Source of the DNA: Pantoea allii
GTDB lineage: Bacteria; Pseudomonadota; Gammaproteobacteria; Enterobacterales; Enterobacteriaceae
Reading direction: 5' to 3'
NCBI RefSeq assembly: GCF_002307475.1
Contig: NZ_NTMH01000052.1
Span: 60,031 to 124,030, forward strand
DNA length: 64,000 bases
Shown here: positions 53,608-62,498 of the stretch, piece by piece
How the letters are laid out: the number at the start of each line of letters is the position of its first letter
How positions within the stretch are numbered: position 1 is the first letter of the stretch
The notes under the pieces: generated by a model
Databases searched by the model: none
Told to the model about the DNA's origin: nothing
The model's input: the letters and a program-made list of their open reading frames with translations, nothing else
Program-made: the position numbers and the translations under genes

Positions 53608-55155
53608 TTACTGACCCGCCAGAAAAAAACGAAAAGCCGGGTTATGGGTTTCGTCATGGAAATCATAACCCAGGTCGGTAAGATGCTCTTCAAAACGCGG
53701 CTCATCGTTACCCAGCTCAAATGCCGTGAGCACCCGGCCATAATCGGTTCCGTGGCTACGGTAATGAAACAACGAGATATTCCAGTGCGTACCCAGCGTT
53801 TGCAGAAATTTGAGTAATGCGCCGGGCGCTTCCGGGAATTCAAAGCTGAACAAACGCTCACGCAGCGGCTTGGAAGGACGCCCACCGACCATGTAACGCA
53901 CATGCAGCTTTGCCATTTCATCATCAGAGAGATCAACCACCTGATAACCGTTTTCCGTTAACTGGCTGATGATCTCAGCGCGTTCTTCCATTCCACGAGT
54001 CAGGCGCACGCCAACGAAAATGCAGGCCTTATCGGTATCGGCATAGCGGTAGTTGAACTCAGTAATAGAGCGACCGCCCAGTGTCTGACAGAACTTCAGG
54101 AAGCTGCCCTGTTGTTCCGGGATGGTGACGGCCAGAAGTGCTTCGCGCTGTTCTCCCAGTTCGCAGCGTTCAGATACGTAGCGCAAGCCGTGGAAGTTGA
54201 CGTTAGCACCTGACAAGACGTGCGCCAGACGCTCGCCTTTGATGTCATGCTGCTGAACATATTTCTTCATGCCCGCCAGCGCCAGCGCGCCTGAAGGCTC
54301 TGCCACGGCGCGCACATCTTCAAACAGGTCTTTCATTGCCGCGCAGATAGCATCGCTGTCCACGGTGACGATATCGTCAAGGTATTCCTGGCACAGACGG
54401 AAGGTTTCATCACCGATGCGTTTTACCGCCACGCCTTCGGCAAATAATCCCACGCGCGGTAAGTCTACCGGCTCACCGGCATCCAGCGCCGCCTTCAGGC
54501 AGGCTGAATCTTCGGACTCTACGGCAATCACTTTAATTTGCGGCATCAGCTGCTTGATGAGGACCGCCACGCCGGCCGCCAGACCGCCACCGCCCACCGG
54601 GACAAAGACCCGATCAAGATGAGCGTCCTGCTGCAGCAGCTCCATCGCCAGCGTGCCCTGCCCGGCAATAACCGCCGGATGATCAAAGGGTGGTACAAAG
54701 GTGTAACCCTGTTGCGACGCTAATTCGATGGCTTTGGCTTTTGCTTCGTCAAAGTTGGCACCAAACAGGAAGGCTTCTCCACCAAATGCGCGTACGGCAT
54801 CCACCTTAATGTCGGCGGTAGCCAGCGGCATCACGATCAGTGACTTAATCCCTAGCTTCGTGGCAGATAACGCTACGCCCTGAGCATGGTTACCGGCAGA
54901 CGCGGTGACGACACCGCGGGCTTTCTGCTCTTCATTAAGTCCGGCGATCATCGCGTAAGCACCGCGCACTTTAAAACTGTGCACCGGCTGGCGATCTTCT
55001 CGCTTTACCAGAATGGTGTTGCCCAGGCGCGCAGAGATTTTTTCCATCTTCTGCAGCGGCGTAACCAGAGCCACTTCGTAGACCGGTGAACGCAATACAG
55101 CGCGCAAATACTCGGCGCCGCAGGGCGCCTCGGGTAGCGGTTGAGCCTCAGCCAT
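53608..55155 (-). CDS. ilvA: Biosynthetic threonine deaminase
   Basis: A 515-residue PLP enzyme (E. coli 514) converting threonine to 2-oxobutanoate, the first step of isoleucine synthesis. The PLP lysine is in HSFKVRGAYAM, phosphate-binding PVGGGGLAAGVA in the middle, and two C-terminal ACT-like regulatory domains (AVTIPEQQGSFLKFCQTLGGRSITEFNYRY and SFEFPEAPGALLKFLQTLG) give isoleucine feedback inhibition. ATG 55155 begins one base after the ilvD stop, and its ribosome site is in ilvD; upstream codons belong to ilvD. It is the last gene of ilvGMEDA. Confidence 0.98.
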   Translation of the reverse strand: MAEAQPLPEAPCGAEYLRAVLRSPVYEVALVTPLQKMEKISARLGNTILVKREDRQPVHSFKVRGAYAMIAGLNEEQKARGVVTASAGNHAQGVALSATKLGIKSLIVMPLATADIKVDAVRAFGGEAFLFGANFDEAKAKAIELASQQGYTFVPPFDHPAVIAGQGTLAMELLQQDAHLDRVFVPVGGGGLAAGVAVLIKQLMPQIKVIAVESEDSACLKAALDAGEPVDLPRVGLFAEGVAVKRIGDETFRLCQEYLDDIVTVDSDAICAAMKDLFEDVRAVAEPSGALALAGMKKYVQQHDIKGERLAHVLSGANVNFHGLRYVSERCELGEQREALLAVTIPEQQGSFLKFCQTLGGRSITEFNYRYADTDKACIFVGVRLTRGMEERAEIISQLTENGYQVVDLSDDEMAKLHVRYMVGGRPSKPLRERLFSFEFPEAPGALLKFLQTLGTHWNISLFHYRSHGTDYGRVLTAFELGNDEPRFEEHLTDLGYDFHDETHNPAFRFFLAGQ

Positions 55156-55156
55156 T

Positions 55157-57007
55157 TTAGCCTCCCAGCTTACTCTTATCGCGCACTGCACCTTTGTCGG
55201 CACTGGTGGCGAGCGATGCATAGGCACGCAGTGCAAACGACACTTCACGCTGACGATTCACCGGCGTGTAAGCGTCGTCGCCACGAGCCTGCTGTTCTTC
55301 ACGGCGCGCGTGCAGTTCATTATCCGGCACGGCCAATTTGATACCGCGGTTCGGGATATCGATTTCAATCGTATCGCCATCTTTGACCAGAGCGATGGTG
55401 CCGCCGTTCGCGGCCTCCGGTGAGGCGTGGCCAATTGACAGGCCGGACGTACCGCCTGAGAAGCGACCGTCGGTGATCAGCGCACAGCTTTTACCCAGCC
55501 CCATTGATTTCAGGTAGGTCGTGGGATACAACATTTCCTGCATGCCCGGTCCGCCTTTAGGCCCTTCGTAGCGAATCACCACAACGTCACCCGCAACCAC
55601 TTTGCCGCCGAGAATAGCTTCGACTGCATCATCCTGGCTCTCATACACTTTGGCCGGGCCGCTGAAGGTCAGAATCTCTTTGTCTACGCCCGCTGTTTTC
55701 ACGATACAGCCATCTTCGGCGATGTTGCCGTACAGCACAGCCAGACCGCCGTCCTGCGAGTACGCGTTTTCGCGCGTACGGATACAGCCTTCAGCACGGT
55801 CATCATCCAGCGTGTCCCAACGGCAATTCTGTGAGAACGCCTGTGTGGTGCGAATACCGGCCGGGCCCGCGCGGAACATGTCCTTCACTGCCTGATCCTG
55901 GGTCAGCATGATGTCGTACTGATCGATCGTTTCACGCATGCTTTGCTGCAGGATGTTGCGTGCGCTGGTGTCGATAAGTCCGGCACGATCCAACTCGCCG
56001 AGAATACCGATCACGCCACCGGCACGGTGCACATCTTCCATGTGATATTTCGGAGTACTGGGTGCGACTTTGCACAGCTGAGGCACTTTGCGCGACAGGC
56101 GATCGATATCAGAGATATTGAAGTCGATCTCGCCTTCCTGCGCGGCAGCCAGCAAGTGCAACACTGTGTTGGTGGAGCCGCCCATGGCGATATCCAGCGT
56201 CATGGCGTTTTCAAACGCGGCCTTGTTAGCGATGTTACGCGGCAGCATGTTGGCATCGTCCTGCTCGTAATAGCGTTTAGTCAGGCTAACGATGCGCTTA
56301 CCGGCGTTGATAAACAGCTTTTTACGGTCGGCGTGGGTGGCCAGCAGAGAACCGTTACCCGGTTGAGACAGGCCCAGCGCTTCAGTCAGGCAGTTCATGG
56401 AGTTCGCAGTGAACATGCCCGAACAGGAACCGCAGGTCGGACAGGCGGAACGTTCGATCTGCTCGCTGTCGGCATCGCTGACGTTCGGGTTGGCGCCCTG
56501 AATCATCGCATCAACCAGATCTAACTTGATGATCTGATCGGACAGCTTGGTCTTACCGGCTTCCATCGGGCCACCGGACACAAAGATAACCGGAATGTTC
56601 AGGCGCAGTGACGCCATCAACATGCCTGGGGTGATTTTGTCGCAGTTTGAGATGCAGACCATGGCATCGGCACAGTGTGCATTCACCATGTACTCGACGG
56701 AGTCAGCAATCAGTTCCCGGGAAGGCAGAGAATACAGCATGCCGCCATGGCCCATGGCAATACCGTCATCCACCGCGATCGTATTGAACTCTTTGGCCAC
56801 GCCACCAGCCGCTTCGATTTGCTCGGCAACCAGCTTACCCAGATCACGCAGGTGAACGTGGCCCGGTACAAACTGGGTGAAGGAGTTCACGACGGCGATA
56901 ATCGGTTTGCCGAAATCATCGTCGGTCATTCCTGTTGCGCGCCAGAGGGCACGGGCACCGGCCATGTTGCGGCCGTGGGTGGTGGTAGCGGAACGGTACT
57001 TAGGCAT
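55157..57007 (-). CDS. ilvD: Dihydroxy-acid dehydratase
   Basis: This 616-residue Fe-S dehydratase, the E. coli length, starts MPKYRSATTTHGRNMAGARAL. Cluster Cys residues appear in CISNCDKITPGM and ACPTCGSCSGMFTANSMNCLTEALG; GRFSGGTSGLSIGHASPEAA is the conserved C-terminal motif. It makes 2-keto acids for valine, isoleucine and pantothenate synthesis. GGAG lies 9 bases upstream of ATG 57007. It is the fourth gene of the operon, coupled to ilvA by a 1-base gap. Confidence 0.98.
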   Translation of the reverse strand: MPKYRSATTTHGRNMAGARALWRATGMTDDDFGKPIIAVVNSFTQFVPGHVHLRDLGKLVAEQIEAAGGVAKEFNTIAVDDGIAMGHGGMLYSLPSRELIADSVEYMVNAHCADAMVCISNCDKITPGMLMASLRLNIPVIFVSGGPMEAGKTKLSDQIIKLDLVDAMIQGANPNVSDADSEQIERSACPTCGSCSGMFTANSMNCLTEALGLSQPGNGSLLATHADRKKLFINAGKRIVSLTKRYYEQDDANMLPRNIANKAAFENAMTLDIAMGGSTNTVLHLLAAAQEGEIDFNISDIDRLSRKVPQLCKVAPSTPKYHMEDVHRAGGVIGILGELDRAGLIDTSARNILQQSMRETIDQYDIMLTQDQAVKDMFRAGPAGIRTTQAFSQNCRWDTLDDDRAEGCIRTRENAYSQDGGLAVLYGNIAEDGCIVKTAGVDKEILTFSGPAKVYESQDDAVEAILGGKVVAGDVVVIRYEGPKGGPGMQEMLYPTTYLKSMGLGKSCALITDGRFSGGTSGLSIGHASPEAANGGTIALVKDGDTIEIDIPNRGIKLAVPDNELHARREEQQARGDDAYTPVNRQREVSFALRAYASLATSADKGAVRDKSKLGG

Positions 57008-57066
57008 GCTCTTTACTCCAGTGAAAATAAGTTCGCGGACATCCAGCGACATCCGCGCAGGTCTGG

Positions 57067-57996
57067 TTATGCGTTAACCGGGTCCAGCCAGCCCCATTTG
57101 TCTTCAGTCTCGCCGGTGAACAGGCCGAAGAAGGCCTGCTGAACGCGTTTGGTCACCGGTCCACATTTGCCTGCACCGACCTGAATACGATCCACGCTGC
57201 GTACTGGGGTGATTTCTGCTGCGGTGCCGGACATAAAGACTTCGTCGGCCAGGTAGAGCGATTCACGAGACAGTGCCTGTTCACGCACTTCGATGCCCAT
57301 ATCCCGCGCCAGCGTAATGATGGCATCGCGGGTGATGCCCGGCAGTGCAGATGAGGTAAACGGCGGGGTGAACAGCACACCGTCTTTCACTTCGAACAGG
57401 TTTTCGCCTGCCCCTTCTGAGATCAGGCCATTGGTATCCAGCGCGATCCCTTCCTGGTAGCCATGGCGACGTGCTTCGCTGCCCACTAACAGTGAGGAAA
57501 GGTAGTTGCCGCCTGCTTTCGCCGCGGTTGGCAGCGTGTTTGGCGCAACACGGTTCCATGAGGAAACCATGGCGTCGATGCCGTTTTCCAGCGCTTCAGC
57601 ACCCAGATAAGCGCCCCACGGGAAGGCCGCAATGATCACGTCGGTCGTAAAGCCATCCGGCGGGTTCACGCCCAGTCCCACATCACCGACGAAAGCCAGC
57701 GGACGGATATAGGCGCTTTTCAGGTTGTTGACGCGAATGACTTCACGGCAGGCTTCCATCAGTTCATCAACGCTGTGTTTGATTGGGAAACGGTAGATTT
57801 TGGCGGAATCGTGCAGGCGCTGCATGTGCTCGCGGTGACGGAATACAACCGGCCCTTTATGGGAGTCATAGCAGCGAACGCCTTCAAATACCGATGTGCC
57901 GTAGTGCAACGCGTGAGACATCACGCTGACTTTTGCCTCTTCCCACTTAACCATTTCGCCGTTGAACCAAATAAAGTCTGCTTTCTTCGTGCTCAT
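57067..57996 (-). CDS. ilvE: Branched-chain amino-acid aminotransferase
   Basis: A 309-residue fold-type IV PLP transaminase with the same length as E. coli IlvE. ADFIWFNGEMVKWEEAKV starts the protein; the PLP lysine is in PTAAKAGGNYLSSLLV; EGAGENLFEV and SRESLYLADEVFMSGTAAEITPV complete the signature. It aminates the keto acids of Ile, Val and Leu. AGGA precedes the ATG. Gaps of 18 bases to ilvM and 59 to ilvD keep it in the operon. Confidence 0.98.
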   Translation of the reverse strand: MSTKKADFIWFNGEMVKWEEAKVSVMSHALHYGTSVFEGVRCYDSHKGPVVFRHREHMQRLHDSAKIYRFPIKHSVDELMEACREVIRVNNLKSAYIRPLAFVGDVGLGVNPPDGFTTDVIIAAFPWGAYLGAEALENGIDAMVSSWNRVAPNTLPTAAKAGGNYLSSLLVGSEARRHGYQEGIALDTNGLISEGAGENLFEVKDGVLFTPPFTSSALPGITRDAIITLARDMGIEVREQALSRESLYLADEVFMSGTAAEITPVRSVDRIQVGAGKCGPVTKRVQQAFFGLFTGETEDKWGWLDPVNA

Positions 57997-58014
57997 TATT
58001 ATTTCCTATAGCGA

Positions 58015-58272
58015 CTACGCGCGTATTTGTTGTGATGTCTGTTGTTGAATCTGGACGCAGGCGACATCCATCAGTTTTCTTAGCTGGGAAGACAGTAAAT
58101 CGACAGAGCGCTGGCTGGCAACGGTCATTTCGATATTAATGTTTTCAGTGTTAGCGACAGTGGTCATGTTCATGGAACACACCTGAAAGCCACGATGGCG
58201 TACAACACGTAAAATACGTTCCAATATTTCAGGTCGAAAGCGCGCTTCGATAGACAATTGATGCTGGTTCAT
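58015..58272 (-). CDS. ilvM: Acetolactate synthase II regulatory subunit
   Basis: This 85-residue ACT-domain small subunit of acetolactate synthase II resembles E. coli IlvM (87 aa): SIEARFRPEILERILRVVRHRGFQVCSMNM, then NINIEMTVASQRSVDLLSSQLRKLMDV, ending SQQIRA. It binds the IlvG catalytic subunit and is needed for activity. The ATG overlaps the ilvG stop by four bases, giving matched synthesis of both subunits. Confidence 0.97.
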   Translation of the reverse strand: MNQHQLSIEARFRPEILERILRVVRHRGFQVCSMNMTTVANTENINIEMTVASQRSVDLLSSQLRKLMDVACVQIQQQTSQQIRA

Positions 58273-59915
58273 ACGGTTTTCTCCATCATGTTGGCGTTGC
58301 TGGCACCAGGCGGTACCAATGGCCAGACGTTTTCATGCTCATCGATTGAAACATGCAGGAAGTAAGGGCCTTCACTGCTCAGCAGAGCATCGAGCGCGGC
58401 GTCGACCTGATCTTTACGGGTGATGCGCTGGCCGGGGATATCAAACGCGCTGGCCAGGGTAAGAAAGTCGGGGTTATCGGTCAGGATGGTTTCGCTGTAG
58501 CGGCCATCAAAAAACAGCTGCTGCCACTGGCGGACCATACCCAGGCGTTGGTTATCCAGCAGCAAGATTTTTACCGGCAGCTTACCGCGTTTGATCGTGC
58601 CCAGCTCCTGGATGTTCATCATGATTGAGCCATCGCCCGAGACGCAGATCACCGTATCGTTGGGACGCGCAACCTGCGCACCGATCGCCGCGGGCAGGCC
58701 AAAGCCCATGGTGCCTAATCCGCTGGAGGTGATGAAATCTTCAGGCGCGTCACAGGAAATATGCTGGGCCGCCCACATCTGGTGCTGACCGACGTCGGTC
58801 GTGATCACGGTGTTGGCAGGCTTGCGGTAGGACAGTTGTTTCAATAACAACGGCGCATAGATCGCTTCGCCGGGATGATCGTAGCGCCATGCATGCTGTG
58901 ACTTCAGTGCGGTCACTTCGTCACGCCATGCCTGAATCTCTAAAGGCTGGCTCAGGGCGGGCAGAACGTGGTTAAGATCGCCTTGCAGCGAGACATGCGC
59001 ACGGCGCAGCTTGTTCAGTTCTGCCGGGTCGACATCAAGGTGAATCACGCTTGCCAGTGGTGCAAAGGTGTCCAGCTTGCCTGTTACACGATCATCAAAA
59101 CGTGCGCCAACCGCAATTAACAGATCACAAGATTGTACGGCCAGATTCGCAGCCTTGGTGCCGTGCATGCCCAGCATACCCAGATATAAATCGCTGTCTG
59201 CATCAATACTTCCCAGCCCTTTCAGCGTGGCGACCGCGGGTATGCCGGTTTCCTGCGCCAGGGCGCGCAGTGCCGGTACCGCCTGCGCCATTCCCACGCC
59301 GCCGCCCACGTATAACATCGGCTTTTTGGCCTGAACCATCATCGCCCGTGCTTCCACTATCGCCTGATGCGGCATCGACATAACTTCCTCGACCGGCATC
59401 AACTGCGGTGAAGGCTCGCCTTTTGCCATCTGGATATCTTTTGGAATATCCACTAAAACCGGGCCGGGGCGACCGGACTGAGCGATAGCAAAGGCTTCAG
59501 CCATGACGGAAGGCAACTCGTCCAGCGACTCAACCATAAAACTGTGTTTCGTGCAGGCTAATGACAGGCCAAGAACATCGATTTCCTGAAAGGCATCTGT
59601 ACCGATAAACGCGGAAGAGACCTGACCGGTTAGCGCGACAACCGGAACGGAGTCCATCATGGCGTCGGCAAGCCCGGTGATCAGATTCGTCGCGCCGGGA
59701 CCGGATGTTGCAATGCAAACGCCCGTTTTGCCGGTTGAACGGGCATAGCCGATAGCGGCCATGACGGCGCCCTGCTCATGACGGCACAACAGGTGTTCCA
59801 CGCCGCCGTCGTATAGCGCATCGTATACTGGCATGATTGCACCGCCAGGATAACCAAATACGATATCAACGCCCTGTGCGCGTAAAGCCTGAACTACCCA
59901 TTGTGCACCTGTCAT
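58269..59915 (-). CDS. ilvG: Acetolactate synthase II catalytic subunit, intact
   Basis: A 548-residue ThDP enzyme condensing pyruvate with pyruvate or 2-oxobutanoate. It shows GYPGGAIMPVYDAL and the catalytic Glu in LLCRHEQGAVMAA at the N terminus, a central FAD-binding region and the ThDP motif GDGSIMMNIQELGT near residue 430. The reading frame is uninterrupted, unlike E. coli K-12 where ilvG is frameshifted. This isozyme is valine-resistant in E. coli. ATG 59915 follows ACAGGAG. It is the first enzyme gene after the attenuator. Confidence 0.98.
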   Translation of the reverse strand: MTGAQWVVQALRAQGVDIVFGYPGGAIMPVYDALYDGGVEHLLCRHEQGAVMAAIGYARSTGKTGVCIATSGPGATNLITGLADAMMDSVPVVALTGQVSSAFIGTDAFQEIDVLGLSLACTKHSFMVESLDELPSVMAEAFAIAQSGRPGPVLVDIPKDIQMAKGEPSPQLMPVEEVMSMPHQAIVEARAMMVQAKKPMLYVGGGVGMAQAVPALRALAQETGIPAVATLKGLGSIDADSDLYLGMLGMHGTKAANLAVQSCDLLIAVGARFDDRVTGKLDTFAPLASVIHLDVDPAELNKLRRAHVSLQGDLNHVLPALSQPLEIQAWRDEVTALKSQHAWRYDHPGEAIYAPLLLKQLSYRKPANTVITTDVGQHQMWAAQHISCDAPEDFITSSGLGTMGFGLPAAIGAQVARPNDTVICVSGDGSIMMNIQELGTIKRGKLPVKILLLDNQRLGMVRQWQQLFFDGRYSETILTDNPDFLTLASAFDIPGQRITRKDQVDAALDALLSSEGPYFLHVSIDEHENVWPLVPPGASNANMMEKTV

Positions 59916-59917
59916 CG

Positions 59918-59968
59918 CTATTCTCCTGTGTCCTTAGGGGAACAACAGAATTTTATGCTACTGTTCAT
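59918..59968 (-). CDS. ilvX: IlvX small protein (16 residues)
   Basis: A 16-codon frame reading MNSSIKFCCSPKDTGE, between the attenuator and ilvG, in the place and with the length of E. coli IlvX (16 aa, beginning MNNSTKFCF). AAGGA lies 7 bases upstream of the ATG, and the stop is two bases before the ilvG start. Conservation of MN-S-KFC and of the ribosome site supports a real gene. Its function is unknown; translation here may couple to ilvG. Confidence 0.8.
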   Translation of the reverse strand: MNSSIKFCCSPKDTGE

Positions 59969-60007
59969 TGTTTGTTCCTTGCAGATTTACTAAGTTTTTG
60001 CCAGGCC

Positions 60008-60042
60008 AAAAAAAAAACCCCCGGACCTTTCGGTGCGGGGGG
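60008..60042 (-). terminator. ilv operon attenuator
   Basis: On the minus strand a GC-rich hairpin, CCCCCCGCACC-GAAA-GGTCCGGGGG, is followed by ten T residues, 24 bases after the ilvL stop. It is the transcription attenuator controlled by ribosome progress on ilvL. Confidence 0.95.
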
Positions 60043-60066
60043 TTTTTTAGAGTTCTGGCTTGATTT

Positions 60067-60165
60067 TTAAGCCTTTCTTGCTCCAAGTGTTGCCCCGCAC
60101 AGTGGGTTAATAATCACCACCACGCTAATCACGACAAGGCTAATCACTAGTAGAAGGGCTTTCAT
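60067..60165 (-). CDS. ilvL: ilv operon leader peptide
   Basis: A 32-codon leader starting MKALLLVISLVVISVVVII and ending LGARKA. Of the 32 residues, 6 are Leu, 6 Val and 4 Ile, the three amino acids that control the operon, so shortage of any charged tRNA stalls the ribosome and prevents the attenuator hairpin. It matches E. coli IlvL in length and pattern. The attenuator follows at once. Upstream, 60166-60494 holds the operon and yifB promoters; TATGAT at 60217-60212 (minus) is a possible -10 but has a poor -35. Confidence 0.95.
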   Translation of the reverse strand: MKALLLVISLVVISVVVIINPLCGATLGARKA

Positions 60166-60494
60166 AACGTATTCGATTCTTTCACTCGTTCGAAGTAATG
60201 CCTACAGAGTTATCATAGTTAGCAGGCTAAATACAACATTTTTTATCAGGTTTTTTATTCCGTCAGGCTGCGCTCTTGCGTTATCAATTTGTTATTAAAA
60301 GAGTATTTCATCAGGTGCTGCTGCTGACAAAAAATGACGCTGATCGCATCCTCGTCGTTTCACATCACGCTTCTGCAAAATAAGAAATCCAATGTATGAC
60401 GAAGGAAAAGTTTGCGGGGCAAGATACATTTCGCTGTTTTACCCTTCGCCGTACCTGAATCCCGCAGGCAGAATTGCCGTATTTGGGAGCGGCG

Positions 60495-62015
60495 ATGTCA
60501 TTATCAAAGGTGCTGACGCGGGCAGCCATCGGTGTTGAAGCACCGCTGGTTACGATTGAAGTGCATATCAGTAACGGGTTGCCTGCACTGACACTGGTGG
60601 GTTTACCCGAAACCACCGTCAAAGAAGCGCGTGAGCGCGTTCGTAGCGCCATCATAAACAGCGGTTTTGACTTCCCTGCCCGGCGCATCACCATCAACTT
60701 AGGCCCGGCAGATTTACCTAAAGAAGGCGGTCGTTATGATTTGCCCATGGCTATCGCCATTCTGGTGGCCTCTGAACAGCTTCCTGCGGACAAGCTCGAC
60801 CAGCACGAGTTTCTGGGTGAACTGGCCCTTAACGGTGCCCTGTGCGGCGTTCAGGGTGCCATTCCGGCGGCGTTGGCGGCGATTGAGGGCAACCGACAAC
60901 TCATCCTTTCGGCAGAAAACCAGGCTGATGCGGGTTTGATCCGCAAAGGTGCGACCTTAGTCGCTGCGCACTTGATCGAAGTCTGTGCCTTTTTACACGG
61001 TAAGTGTGAGTTAGCTGTTGCAGCCGCCCATACGGAACACGATGAAATCATCACAGACGATCTCCGCGATATTGTGGGTCAGGAACAGGGTCGGCGCGCC
61101 CTGGAAATTACCGCCGCAGGGGGACATAACCTGATGCTGATTGGGCCGCCAGGAACAGGCAAAACCATGCTCGCCACGCGCTTACCCGGCATCATGCCGC
61201 CGTTAAGCGATCAGGAAGCCTTAGAGTGCGCAGCCATTGCCAGCCTGAGCAATGCCGGACCGTGGCATCAGCAATGGCGTAAGCGGCCTTTCAGAGCGCC
61301 ACATCATAGTGCTTCACTGTATGCTCTCATCGGTGGCGGTGCGTTACCCCGTCCAGGGGAGATCTCGCTGGCTCATAACGGCGTGCTGTTTCTGGATGAA
61401 TTGCCTGAATTCCAGCGCAGCGTTCTGGATGCATTACGTGAACCCATTGAGTCCGGTGAGGTGGCGATTTCACGGGCCAGGGCAAAAGTTGTTTATCCCG
61501 CACGCTTTCAGTTAATCGCCGCGATGAATCCCAGTCCAACCGGGCACTATCAAGGCCAGCATAACCGTACGTCGCCGCAGCAGATTCTGCGCTATCTCGG
61601 CAAGCTTTCAGGTCCTTTCCTCGACCGCTTTGATCTGTCCCTGGAAGTGCCCTTGCTTCCTGCCGGAATGCTGAGTCAGCAACGTCATGCCGGGGAAAGC
61701 TCTGCGGAGGTGCGTGAACGGGTACTCGCCGCACGTCAGATACAAATGGCGCGCTCAGGAAAGATCAACGCCCAGTTGGCGAATTCGGATGTACTACAGT
61801 GGTGTGAGATTACGCCGCCGGATGCTAAATGGCTTGAGTCGGTTTTAAATCAGTTGGGCTTATCGGTACGGGCGTGGCAACGTATTCTGAAAGTGGCTCG
61901 GACAGTGGCCGATTTAGCGGGTGAAGAGACGATTACGCGTCACCATCTTCAGGAAGCCGTCAGTTATCGTAGCATTGACCGGCTGATGATCTATCTTCAT
62001 AAAAGCATGCAGTAA
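60495..62015 (+). CDS. yifB: YifB/ComM-family AAA+ ATPase
   Basis: A 506-residue Mg-chelatase-like protein with the E. coli YifB length. N-terminal domain SLSKVLTRAAIGVEAPLVTIEVHISNGLPALTLVGL; AAA+ core with Walker A GPPGTGKTM, Walker B VLFLDELPEF and RAPHHSASLYALIGGG; C-terminal helical domain. The competence relative ComM is a helicase promoting branch migration in natural transformation, so a DNA-processing role is likely. ATG 60495 has GGGAG upstream. It diverges from ilvL. Confidence 0.95.
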   Translation: MSLSKVLTRAAIGVEAPLVTIEVHISNGLPALTLVGLPETTVKEARERVRSAIINSGFDFPARRITINLGPADLPKEGGRYDLPMAIAILVASEQLPADKLDQHEFLGELALNGALCGVQGAIPAALAAIEGNRQLILSAENQADAGLIRKGATLVAAHLIEVCAFLHGKCELAVAAAHTEHDEIITDDLRDIVGQEQGRRALEITAAGGHNLMLIGPPGTGKTMLATRLPGIMPPLSDQEALECAAIASLSNAGPWHQQWRKRPFRAPHHSASLYALIGGGALPRPGEISLAHNGVLFLDELPEFQRSVLDALREPIESGEVAISRARAKVVYPARFQLIAAMNPSPTGHYQGQHNRTSPQQILRYLGKLSGPFLDRFDLSLEVPLLPAGMLSQQRHAGESSAEVRERVLAARQIQMARSGKINAQLANSDVLQWCEITPPDAKWLESVLNQLGLSVRAWQRILKVARTVADLAGEETITRHHLQEAVSYRSIDRLMIYLHKSMQ

Positions 62016-62038
62016 AAAGGGGCTTTCGCCCCTTCTCA

Positions 62039-62377
62039 TCAATCGTCGCTTTCGGTGTAGTCTTCAACGGTGTCCATCTGTGGCTTACCGCCTGACAGCG
62101 TGTGAAAACGCTTAGGACGCTTGATACGTGTCATGTATTTGGACCATACACGTTCTGCTTCCGTTTGCGGCTCACGCACGCCACGACAAACCTCAATGAA
62201 CAAACGTTCTTCTTCTGTCGTCGGCTCGCGTTTAGCAAGATCCAACTCATTAAAAGCAACACCGTGGCGTTCAAGTAGCTGTGCTTCTTTAATCGTAAAG
62301 TCCCCATGACGCGAAAAACCGCGTGGGTAATGTTTGTTATCAAAGAAACGATTTTCCGTTGAGAAGCTTTCCGCCAT
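62039..62377 (-). CDS. maoP: MaoP (YifE) macrodomain Ori protein
   Basis: A 112-residue protein matching E. coli YifE/MaoP: MAESFSTENRFFDNKHYPRGFSRHGDFTIKEAQLLE and RIKRPKRFHTLSGGKP. In E. coli MaoP acts with the nearby 17-bp site maoS to organise the chromosomal Ori macrodomain. AGGAG precedes ATG 62377. It diverges from hdfR, as in E. coli; the 121-base gap is where maoS would lie, but its sequence was not identified here. Confidence 0.95.
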   Translation of the reverse strand: MAESFSTENRFFDNKHYPRGFSRHGDFTIKEAQLLERHGVAFNELDLAKREPTTEEERLFIEVCRGVREPQTEAERVWSKYMTRIKRPKRFHTLSGGKPQMDTVEDYTESDD

Positions 62378-62498
62378 GTTACACGCTCCTGTTTCTCTTA
62401 TGGCCGTGCGATTTATGGCGCGGAGTATTAGATAGGCTTGACAGAGTGTAAAACAAAACATTTAAATCTATACGACAAACAAATTTTGGGAGAACGAT

